Assembly (NCBI GenBank): GCA_002352665.1
Contig: DEIV01000059.1
Coordinates: 474-21,141 of the forward strand
Reading direction: 5' to 3'
Length of the DNA stretch: 20,668 bases
From: Flavobacteriaceae bacterium UBA2765
Lineage (GTDB): Bacteria > Bacteroidota > Bacteroidia > Flavobacteriales > Flavobacteriaceae
Of this stretch, positions 1-6,853 are shown piece after piece; positions within the stretch are counted from its first letter, which is position 1; every line of letters starts with the position of its first letter. Below the pieces are notes generated by a model that was not told the DNA's origin, did not search any database, and worked only from the letters and a program-made list of their open reading frames with translations. The translations under genes and the position numbers were made by a program.

Positions 1-192
1 ACCTGTAGCACCTGTAGCTCCGTCAGCACCTGTCGCACCTGTCGCTCCATCAACACCTGTAGCACCCGTTGCTCCGTCAGCACCTGTAGCACCATCAGCA
101 CCTGTAGCACCATCAGCACCTGTTGCACCTGTCGCTCCATCGGCACCTGTTGCACCTGTGGCACCTGTTGGACCCGTAGGTCCAATAGGTCC
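1..192 (-). repeat. Gly-X-Y collagen-like coding repeat
   Basis: Sixty-four codons, read from 192 down to 1, begin GPIGPTGPTGATGATGAD and continue as about 21 uninterrupted Gly-X-Y triplets without losing phase. Alanine dominates X; threonine or aspartate dominates Y. The repeat is still in phase at the window edge, so its full length is unknown. The 9-bp periodicity (cacctgtag, cacctgtcg and similar on the plus strand) is the DNA signature of the same repeat. Confidence 0.9.
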
Positions 193-1311
193 TTGTAAAA
201 GTATTGGGGTTAAATCAATAGTTTGAGTACTATTATTTTCTAAAGTTAAAGTAACAATATTTGTACTATTATCTAAACTAAAATCGGTTATTTGTTGATT
301 ATCTGTATTGTCTAAGTATGGAGTAAGATCTACTGTACCACCATCTTCTAGTGTTAAAATATTACCTGCAAGATTAATTTGTTGGTCATCAGAACTAATG
401 GTGGCAATATCTAGAGTCTGCGTATTTCCATTTTCTAGAGTTAAGGTCAAAACGGTACCTGATAAGCTAAATTCGGTTATTTGTTGATCATCTGTATTAT
501 CTAAATACGGTGTCAGATTTACTGTACCTCCATCTTCAAGCGTTAAAATATTTCCTGCAATACTGATCTGTTGGTCATCAGAACTAATGGTGGCAATATC
601 TAGAGTCTGCGTATTTCCATTTTCTAGAGTTAAAGTCAAAACGGTACCTGATAAACTAAATTCGGTTATTTGTTGATCATCTGTATTATCTAAGTATGGC
701 GTAAGATCTACTGTACCACCATCTTCAAGCGTTAAAATATTTCCTGCAATACTGATCTGTTGATCATCAGAACTAATGGTGGCAATATCTAGCGTTTGTG
801 TATTTCCATTTTCTAGAGTTAAGGTCAAAACGGTACCTGATAAACTAAATTCGGTTATTTGTTGGTTATCTGTATTGTCTAAATAGGGCGTAAGATCTAC
901 TGTACCTCCATTTTCAAGCGTTAAAACATTACCAGCAAGACTAATCTGTTGATTGTCGGTATTGACATAACCTGAGAGGTCTACCGAACCACCATCTTCT
1001 AAACTTAGGATATTGGTTATAGCATTAAAACTTAATACTTGGTCATCAGAACCTGTATTACATAAATTTTCCCAGACTCCAGTATACTGAAAAATACATT
1101 GCTCATCGGTATTATAGACCAAAGCTCCCATTAGAGGAGTAATATTATTCATTTCTGTATTAGAGACTCGGGTTAAGACGAATACTTTATCTGAACTTTC
1201 TAGTTCAAGGAGTGAAGAAGTGTCTATTGTATTGGGGTTGTCGCCGATTTTGACTTGTCCATAAATTGAGGTTGAGACAAGTAGGACGATTAATAATTTA
1301 ATAATTTTCAT
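1..1311 (-). CDS. Secreted collagen-like repeat protein (C-terminal part outside window)
   Basis: The reading frame opens at ATG 1311-1309 and stays open for 437 codons to the left edge, so the C-terminus is missing. Residues 1-19 (MKIIKLLIVLLVSTSIYGQ) form a typical signal peptide. Residues about 20-85 are a globular lead-in with the VKIGDNP...LLELES...MGALVYNTDEQCIFQYTGVWENLC pattern (shown in part) common at the start of flavobacterial fibre or adhesin-like proteins. A stalk of about 63-residue repeats follows. Each has two beta-rich halves marked by DDQQI, GNILTLEDGGTVDLTPYL and LENGNTQTLDIATI. From codon 374 (position 192) the protein becomes strict Gly-X-Y, mostly GAT and GAD triplets. 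I infer a surface fibre or adhesin that may trimerise through the collagen-like part. No anchoring or secretion domain is visible because the end is missing. It is probably transcribed separately from the ATP-grasp gene 138 bp upstream. Confidence 0.85.
   Translation of the reverse strand, partial: MKIIKLLIVLLVSTSIYGQVKIGDNPNTIDTSSLLELESSDKVFVLTRVSNTEMNNITPLMGALVYNTDEQCIFQYTGVWENLCNTGSDDQVLSFNAITNILSLEDGGSVDLSGYVNTDNQQISLAGNVLTLENGGTVDLTPYLDNTDNQQITEFSLSGTVLTLTLENGNTQTLDIATISSDDQQISIAGNILTLEDGGTVDLTPYLDNTDDQQITEFSLSGTVLTLTLENGNTQTLDIATISSDDQQISIAGNILTLEDGGTVNLTPYLDNTDDQQITEFSLSGTVLTLTLENGNTQTLDIATISSDDQQINLAGNILTLEDGGTVDLTPYLDNTDNQQITDFSLDNSTNIVTLTLENNSTQTIDLTPILLQGPIGPTGPTGATGATGADGATGATGADGATGADGATGADGATGATGVDGATGATGADGATGATG
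391..957 (-). repeat. Three near-identical 189-bp in-frame tandem repeats
   Basis: The landmark agaactaatggtggcaat starts at 391, 580 and 769, giving an exact 189-bp (63-codon) period. Adjacent copies differ at only a handful of bases, mostly synonymous. A fourth, clearly diverged copy lies at about 200-390 and is offset by 195 bp (two extra codons). Half-repeats continue to about 1030. Each unit encodes two related beta-rich halves, so the array looks like an expandable stalk built by duplication. Confidence 0.9.
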
Positions 1312-1402
1312 AATAATTTAACTACATTTTAACGTTTCTAGAACTGATTAAACGGGAATGTTTACTTTTTAGTATCTCTTATATAACAATTTAGAATACT
1401 TT

Positions 1403-1431
1403 TCTCCTAGTAGAAATTATTATTTAGGAGA
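1403..1431. repeat. Short inverted repeat, weak terminator candidate
   Basis: Seven-base arms TCTCCTA (1403-1409) and TAGGAGA (1425-1431) surround a 15-base loop, about 20 bp beyond the stop of the ATP-grasp gene. A T-run follows only on the plus strand (GGAGTTTTTT). On the minus strand, where a terminator is needed, the hairpin runs into GAAAAG. It may end the upstream operon, but the evidence is weak. Confidence 0.25.
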
Positions 1432-1449
1432 GGAGTTTTTTAACAAATA

Positions 1450-2505
1450 TTATTTATTGAGTTTGCTTATTTTTTTAGTATACTTTCTCAACCAAAACAT
1501 TTCTTTAATATATGGTATAACTTTTGGATAAGAAATATTGTATTTGTCGTGATTTATTTTTGCGATGATATATATGATTTTCCAATGATTTTTAATGCTT
1601 TTTATAGCATTAAAATATGAAGAGTTTGTTGGATCATATATATGGGTGGGTTCAGAAATAATACCATTTATTTCTAATATTTTAAAATTATTACCAGCAG
1701 TTAATTCTTCAAAAGTATTATATTTTATATCTAACCGACCATAATACCATTGTTTAATTTGCTTGGACAGTGTATCCATCATTAATTCTAAATCGTTATT
1801 TATTAAATGATTACCATTTATAAATTGTGTACCTTTAGAATGATTACCTATAACGGTTAACTTTATGGCTTTATCTTTTTTAGGTATGGATAGCATTTTT
1901 TCCTTATGAATATTTTGTAACAAATCATAATATAAATACGCACGTTTATCTGCCATGATCAATTCGGCTAAACTAGAAGTTCCATCTCCAATAACGACCA
2001 AGAATTTTTTTAATGTTATTGAGGTGATTTTCCCCTTATCTTCATCTGGAAATCTGTAATAAAATAAGCCACATTCATTTTCATAATCTATAAACTCTTG
2101 GATAATGATATTGACCTTATTTTTATGTAGATAGGTTTCTAAGTCATTTTTTGTATCAATTTTTTTGACCAAGTAACCTCTAAACCCAATATCAGGTTTA
2201 GCAATTAAAGGAAATTTTATTGAGGATTTTTCAATAAGAAGTAGTATATCGTTAAAATTATTTTCAGGAGTAATTAGTATAGTTTCCGGCTTATATTGTT
2301 CGGGAATTAGTTGTAAGGTTTCAAATTTAGATTCTGTTCCGTTTCCGGAATATTTAATTGCGGGATTTGCGATTAAATAAGGTACAATATGTTTATACTT
2401 AAAAGCTGAATAGATATAAAAAGGAATAAGCGGAATATAGAACATTAATGTAGGCCAATGTTCCCATTGAATTAATTTGGTAAAAAATGATTTAATTTTC
2501 CTCAT
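1450..2505 (-). CDS. ATP-grasp domain protein of unknown substrate
   Basis: The 351-residue protein has ATP-grasp hallmarks. These are an A-subdomain lysine in FPLIAKPDIGFRG (a KPxxGxxG-type loop), a second nucleotide-contact strand NIIIQEFIDYENECGLFYY, and the metal-binding end GRLDIKY followed by FKILEINGIISEPTHIYDP, where D, E and N are the usual Mg ligands. ATP-grasp enzymes join a carboxylate to an amine or thiol through an acyl-phosphate. Homologues include D-Ala-D-Ala ligase and peptide or pseudopeptide ligases. The substrate cannot be read here. A hydrophobic N-terminal stretch (WPTLMFYIPLIPFYIYSAF) suggests membrane association. I chose ATG 2505 (MRKIKSFF) over ATG 2523 because it overlaps the upstream stop by only 14 bp (ATGAGGAAAATTAA), which suggests translational coupling. 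Position downstream of murQ allows a cell-wall role, but this is inference. Confidence 0.75.
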   Translation of the reverse strand: MRKIKSFFTKLIQWEHWPTLMFYIPLIPFYIYSAFKYKHIVPYLIANPAIKYSGNGTESKFETLQLIPEQYKPETILITPENNFNDILLLIEKSSIKFPLIAKPDIGFRGYLVKKIDTKNDLETYLHKNKVNIIIQEFIDYENECGLFYYRFPDEDKGKITSITLKKFLVVIGDGTSSLAELIMADKRAYLYYDLLQNIHKEKMLSIPKKDKAIKLTVIGNHSKGTQFINGNHLINNDLELMMDTLSKQIKQWYYGRLDIKYNTFEELTAGNNFKILEINGIISEPTHIYDPTNSSYFNAIKSIKNHWKIIYIIAKINHDKYNISYPKVIPYIKEMFWLRKYTKKISKLNK

Positions 2506-2755
2506 GATCTCTATCCTTATCAAAGAGATATCTAGAAACTTTTATCAAACCAAAAGCAGTCACTAAAATTGCAATAATCCCTACAACAATCCCAGCTATT
2601 AATAAAATATAAGTATCATCTTTTCTCAAGGCTTTGAAACCAATGGTTATTACTATTGGAGCTAAAAGTAATAAAGGTAAAGCAATAGCCAAGTATTTGA
2701 TTGCATTAATGAAAGTAGGTTTATTTATTTTCAATGTGATAGTTGTTAATTGCAT
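2492..2755 (-). CDS. Small two-helix membrane protein, DUF6095-like
   Basis: About 87 residues with two hydrophobic helices: INAIKYLAIALPLLLLAPIV, then YILLIAGIVVGIIAILVTAF after a short charged loop (KALRKDD). The tail is charged (FDKDRDHEEN). The KYLAxALPL...APxVI start and overall layout match, from memory, the flavobacterial DUF6095 family, which often lies next to murQ. The function of that family is unknown. The start is uncertain. An in-frame ATG at 2806 would overlap murQ by 86 bp; ATG 2755 overlaps by 35 bp and a TTG at 2734 by 14 bp. I use 2755. The end overlaps the ATP-grasp gene, so murQ, this gene and the ATP-grasp gene are probably translated from one message. Confidence 0.7.
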   Translation of the reverse strand: MQLTTITLKINKPTFINAIKYLAIALPLLLLAPIVITIGFKALRKDDTYILLIAGIVVGIIAILVTAFGLIKVSRYLFDKDRDHEEN

Positions 2756-3542
2756 TTCTAACATTGCCATACTTTTGTAGTAATTCTGTTGCAAAACTTT
2801 CATCAATGCGTAATTCTTTCATTACCATTTGCACACCTCTATTCACCAATTTGTTGTTAGAAAGTTGCATGTCAACCATTTTATTGCCCTTTACTTTACC
2901 CAATTGAATCATAGTTGTTGTGGTGATCATGTTCAATACTAATTTTTGAGCAGTACCTGCTTTCATACGAGAGCTTCCGGTAACAAATTCTGGACCAACA
3001 ATTACCACTACAGGGTATTGAGCGGTCAATGCTAAGGGACTATTTTCATTGCAAGTTATACAACCTGTTATGATATTATTTTTATTACATTTTTCAAGGG
3101 CACTTATTACATACGGCGTGGTGCCCGATGCGGCAATACCAATGACAACATCCTTATCAGAAATTTGATATTCTTGTAAATCTTTCCATCCTTGTGTTAT
3201 AGAATCTTCAGCAAATTCAACAGCTTTTCTAATGGCTTTTTCACCACCCGCAATTATTCCGATGACTAAATCATACGGAACTCCAAATGTAGGTGGACAT
3301 TCAGAAGCATCTACTACACCTAATCTTCCACTAGTACCGGCTCCTAAATAAAATAATCTTCCTCCTTTTTTTAATTTTTCAATAACTTGTTCAGTTAAAT
3401 CTTCTATTTGAGCAAGTGATTTTTGAACTGCTAAGGGAATGGTTTGATCTTCCGCATTAATGTTAGTTAGCAATTCATTAATACTCATCTTTTCAAGATG
3501 ATTATAATTAGAATCTTGCTCAGTTGTTTTAGTGAATTTCAT
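2721..3542 (-). CDS. murQ: N-acetylmuramic acid 6-phosphate etherase MurQ
   Basis: MurQ cleaves the D-lactyl ether of MurNAc-6-phosphate to give GlcNAc-6-phosphate and D-lactate in the cytoplasm, a central step of peptidoglycan recycling. The 273-residue protein shows the family signature GAGTSGRLGVVDASECPPTF (residues 67-86) within a SIS fold. Glu81 and Glu112 sit at the positions of the two catalytic acids of E. coli MurQ and have the same spacing. GIAASGTTPYV and PEFVTGSSRMKAGTAQKLVL complete the sugar-phosphate pocket. Length is slightly short of the usual 295-305 residues. The gene starts 40 bp after the DUF4249 lipoprotein gene and overlaps the next gene, so it is probably in the same transcription unit. 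No AnmK or MurNAc kinase is encoded in the window. Confidence 0.95.
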   Translation of the reverse strand: MKFTKTTEQDSNYNHLEKMSINELLTNINAEDQTIPLAVQKSLAQIEDLTEQVIEKLKKGGRLFYLGAGTSGRLGVVDASECPPTFGVPYDLVIGIIAGGEKAIRKAVEFAEDSITQGWKDLQEYQISDKDVVIGIAASGTTPYVISALEKCNKNNIITGCITCNENSPLALTAQYPVVVIVGPEFVTGSSRMKAGTAQKLVLNMITTTTMIQLGKVKGNKMVDMQLSNNKLVNRGVQMVMKELRIDESFATELLQKYGNVRNAINNYHIENK

Positions 3543-3582
3543 GAATCAAAAATACATAATATTTTGCATTTTAATCAATTAA

Positions 3583-4392
3583 TTATTGGATAACGTAAGT
3601 AAATTGGTCAACTTCTGATAATCTAAAATAACCTAATGGAAAATTTTCTGATATTGTAGTATTGATACAGTTGCCTTTGACGGTTGCAGGTTGTGTCTGG
3701 AAAGGGCCTTCACTTTCAGCCTGTTGAGATAATATAAAAACAAATTCATAAAAACGTTCTGATACTCCATGAATTTTAATATTGACTTCGTTTCCTGCGG
3801 AAAGATCTTCATCAGAATAATAGGCAAATATTTCATTTCCATTGATAAATTCATCATTAAAAAAATCTAATGAAGGAATATTGGTAATGTCATCGGTAAA
3901 CTCCAGTAAATAATAATTTTCTTCGGTTATAGGATCTTCAAAATAAGCTTTAACCTCAATATCTTCACCCGAAAAGCCACCTCCATTATTCTGCTCGATC
4001 CTGTTAATGGGATTGACAGGTTTTAAAGTTTCTTCAGCAGTATAAGTTTCATTATTATAAACTATGGTCAATCGGTACGTTTCATTAATTACAGGTGTAA
4101 AATTATTGTTTTTATATATTCCGGTATTGGCATTTTCAATAAAATTAAAAACGATATTTTGAGAATCAGTTATTTGCACTTTTGCATTATTTGCCGGGGG
4201 TATATTAGTATTAAAAAAAGGTGCTGATAAGGTTAATTTAATCTTCTGTTCATTACCTGATGTGCCTTTAAACCAATTTATGGACGCGTCAATAACCAAT
4301 CTTGGAACTGCCTCCGGTAAGTTGACATCTATTACATCTTCACAAGATATAAAACCAATAAAAGTAACAAGTAAAAGGATTGTTTTTTTCAT
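3583..4392 (-). CDS. DUF4249-family lipoprotein, partner of TonB-dependent receptor
   Basis: The 269-residue protein starts MKKTILLLVTFIGFISCEDV. This is a lipoprotein signal with Cys17 as the lipidated residue. Acidic residues directly after the Cys resemble the surface-export signal of Bacteroidota lipoproteins, which is an inference. The stretch EDVIDVNLPEAVPRLVIDA is characteristic of DUF4249. The rest is beta-rich, with QKIKLTLSAPFFN, NAKVQITDS and NETYRLTIVYNNETYTAEE. DUF4249 proteins are regularly encoded just after a TonB-dependent receptor and probably help it at the outer membrane surface. Their ligands are unknown. Here the start is only 4 bp after the receptor stop, which supports co-transcription and a joint function. 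Confidence 0.88.
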   Translation of the reverse strand: MKKTILLLVTFIGFISCEDVIDVNLPEAVPRLVIDASINWFKGTSGNEQKIKLTLSAPFFNTNIPPANNAKVQITDSQNIVFNFIENANTGIYKNNNFTPVINETYRLTIVYNNETYTAEETLKPVNPINRIEQNNGGGFSGEDIEVKAYFEDPITEENYYLLEFTDDITNIPSLDFFNDEFINGNEIFAYYSDEDLSAGNEVNIKIHGVSERFYEFVFILSQQAESEGPFQTQPATVKGNCINTTISENFPLGYFRLSEVDQFTYVIQ

Positions 4393-4396
4393 ATGA

Positions 4397-6793
4397 TTAA
4401 AATTTAAAATTATAAGATATAGATGGTACTATACCAAATATAGAAAGCTTAACCGCTTCATTAACACCGGCTATTTCACTTTCTCTAAAACTGATAGATG
4501 CGGCATTTTTTCTATTATAGATGTTATAAATGCCAAATACCCACTCACTTTGCCAACCTTTATTTTTATCAGGTTTAGGTGTGTAATTGGCCGATAAATC
4601 TAAACGATGATAGCCTGGCAATCTAAATTCATTTCTCAGCGTGTAACTAGGTATTGTAATTCCGTTATACTGATATTGTCCATTTGGATAAGTCACTGGC
4701 TGTCCGGTTTGAAACAGAAAATTTGTATTAAATCTCCATTTTTTGTTAAATTCATAACTTCCTGTTAAAGAAATGTCATGTGTTTTATCATAGGGTGTAT
4801 TATACCATTCTCCATTATTTATACCCAATTCTAATGCTGTTCTACCTTCAGTCTTTTGTTCAGATTTTGATAGCGTATATGCTAGCCATCCTTTAAATTT
4901 ACCTTTATTTTTTCGTAATAATACTTCTAACCCGTAAGCCCTTGCTTCGCCATTTAATATCACTTGTTCTATGGCATTATTGGCAATTAAATCTGCACCA
5001 TCTATATAATCAATCCTATTTTTTATAGTTTTATAATAGCTTTCTATTTCAAAAGAGTATTTGTTATTATCAATATTTCTAAAATACCCAATAGCAAACT
5101 GATCTAATAATTGTGGTTTTACATATTTACCACTTGGAGTCCAAACATCTAAGGGTGTTGGCGAACTGGTATTTGATAATAAATGTAAATACTGACTCAT
5201 TCTGTTATAACTTGCTTTTAAAGATGATTCATTATTTAATTGATAAGCTAGAGATAACCTAGGTTCTAAATTGCCAAAAGATTTAATGGTTTCATTTCTT
5301 TTAAAAGTTGCAGTGCTGATGGGTTTGGATTTTTCATAAATTTGAAGTTCTTGATTAAATACAACTGCATTATCATTTTCATATAAATTAAGTTCATCTT
5401 GACCTAAACGTAGAAATGAGCTATAGCGGATGCCATATGATAATGCCAATTTATCGGTAACTTGATGTTCGGCATCAATATAAACTGCGTTTTCAAAAGC
5501 ATATTTATCAATAAGTTTAAAAGGGTTAATACCTGAACTTGAACCGGTGGGTTCAATATCACCGGGATTGAACTTATAATAGATACTATTTAAACCATAA
5601 TTCAATTTAAATTTATCATTGAGATAATGTTTAAAATCATATTTAACATTTAAATTTTGAATACCTGAATTCCAATTGAATTCGATAAAATTTAATTTAA
5701 GTCCATAATAATAATCAGAATAAATTAAGGAAACATTAGAAAATAATTTATCAGAAAATAAATGATTCCATCTAAAATTTATCACTGTATTACCATAGGT
5801 GTTTTCAAAACTATCAGAAATACTAAATACATCTCTACCAAAATAACCTGATAGATAAATATTGTTATTCGGATTTATTTTATAACTCAATTTTGTGTTT
5901 AGATCATAAAAATAGGCAACACTTTTAATATCAAATAAGGGTAAAAATAAATGAACATAAGAGGATCTTCCTCCTAATAAAAAAGATCCTTTTTCTTTTT
6001 TTAATGGCCCTTCTAGTAATAGACGGCTTGAAACAATGCCTATACCACCATTGACATGGAATTTTTTATTATTTCCTTCTTTTTGATAGATATCTAGAAC
6101 TGAGGATACTCTACCGCCATATCGTGATGGAATACCTCCTTTATAAAGTTTTAAGTCTTTTATGGCATCCGGGTTAAATACTGAAAAAAACCCAAATAAA
6201 TGTGAAGAATTGTAAATAGTAGCTTCATCTAACAAAATTAAATTTTGGTCAGCAGCCCCACCTCGAACATTGAATCCTGAAGAACCTTCTCCGGCATTTG
6301 TAACACCCGGAAGTAAAGTGATAGATTTGATAACGTCTACCTCGCCTAGTACAACAGGAATTTGTTTAATAGTGGCAGAAGACATTACATTGACACTCAT
6401 TTGAGGTTTTCTAATATTTAATTGTTCCACATTTTCTTTAAGAACAACTTCTTCTAATATTTCTGAGGATTCAATCAAACTAAAATTTTTAGAAATGTTT
6501 TTATGGAGATTGATCGTTGAACTAATATCACTAAAACCAACATAACTCACTATCATTTTATAATCACCTTTAGGTAGTGTTATGGAGTAAAACCCATATT
6601 CATTAGTAGAAGTTCCTGTTTGTAACTCAGGAAAAATAACACTGACACCAATGAGTGTTTCGTTACTTGAAAATTCTGATATTGTACCACTTAAGGTGAA
6701 TTTTTCTTGAGCAAAAAGAATAGTTACATTAAAATAAATGATAAAAAGAAAGAGAGGTTTTAGTATATTCAAATTTATTTTATTAGAAAACAA
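4397..6793 (-). CDS. TonB-dependent outer membrane receptor with carboxypeptidase-like domain
   Basis: This is an outer membrane active transporter of about 798 residues. In order it has a signal peptide ending ...NVTILFAQ (to about residue 29), a carboxypeptidase regulatory-like domain (about 30-115; FTLSGTISEFSSNETLIGVS, GFYSITLPKGDYKMIVSYVG), and a plug (about 130-235; LLPGVTNAGEGSSGFNVRGG, DEATIYNSSHLFGFFSVFNP). A beta-barrel fills the rest and ends in an aromatic residue (SYNFKF), as outer membrane proteins do. The substrate cannot be inferred. No ATG exists at the start. The longest frame begins at TTG 6793, and a second TTG at 6772 has an A-rich leader and also gives a good signal peptide. 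The motif TACATTTG, matching the Bacteroidota -7 box, lies at 6798-6791. If it is active, the shorter start is correct. The gene is followed at 4 bp by its DUF4249 partner. Confidence 0.93.
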   Translation of the reverse strand: MFSNKINLNILKPLFLFIIYFNVTILFAQEKFTLSGTISEFSSNETLIGVSVIFPELQTGTSTNEYGFYSITLPKGDYKMIVSYVGFSDISSTINLHKNISKNFSLIESSEILEEVVLKENVEQLNIRKPQMSVNVMSSATIKQIPVVLGEVDVIKSITLLPGVTNAGEGSSGFNVRGGAADQNLILLDEATIYNSSHLFGFFSVFNPDAIKDLKLYKGGIPSRYGGRVSSVLDIYQKEGNNKKFHVNGGIGIVSSRLLLEGPLKKEKGSFLLGGRSSYVHLFLPLFDIKSVAYFYDLNTKLSYKINPNNNIYLSGYFGRDVFSISDSFENTYGNTVINFRWNHLFSDKLFSNVSLIYSDYYYGLKLNFIEFNWNSGIQNLNVKYDFKHYLNDKFKLNYGLNSIYYKFNPGDIEPTGSSSGINPFKLIDKYAFENAVYIDAEHQVTDKLALSYGIRYSSFLRLGQDELNLYENDNAVVFNQELQIYEKSKPISTATFKRNETIKSFGNLEPRLSLAYQLNNESSLKASYNRMSQYLHLLSNTSSPTPLDVWTPSGKYVKPQLLDQFAIGYFRNIDNNKYSFEIESYYKTIKNRIDYIDGADLIANNAIEQVILNGEARAYGLEVLLRKNKGKFKGWLAYTLSKSEQKTEGRTALELGINNGEWYNTPYDKTHDISLTGSYEFNKKWRFNTNFLFQTGQPVTYPNGQYQYNGITIPSYTLRNEFRLPGYHRLDLSANYTPKPDKNKGWQSEWVFGIYNIYNRKNAASISFRESEIAGVNEAVKLSIFGIVPSISYNFKF

Positions 6794-6814
6794 ATGTAAA
6801 TAACAAAAAATAAA

Positions 6815-6838
6815 AAAAGCTCCTATGTAGGAGCTTTT
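6815..6838 (-). terminator. Intrinsic terminator of icd
   Basis: Arms AAAAGCTCCT (6815-6824) and AGGAGCTTTT (6829-6838) form a 10-bp stem with a 4-base loop, 15 bp after the icd stop. Read on the minus strand, the stem is followed by a T-run. It separates icd from the receptor gene only 60 bp further on. Confidence 0.88.
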
Positions 6839-6853
6839 AACTATAATTTAATA

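Noticed and set aside
1..960. Repeats resembling a CRISPR array
   Set aside because: Periods are 9 bp and 189 bp, all are in frame inside one open reading frame, and there are no unique spacers between identical short repeats.
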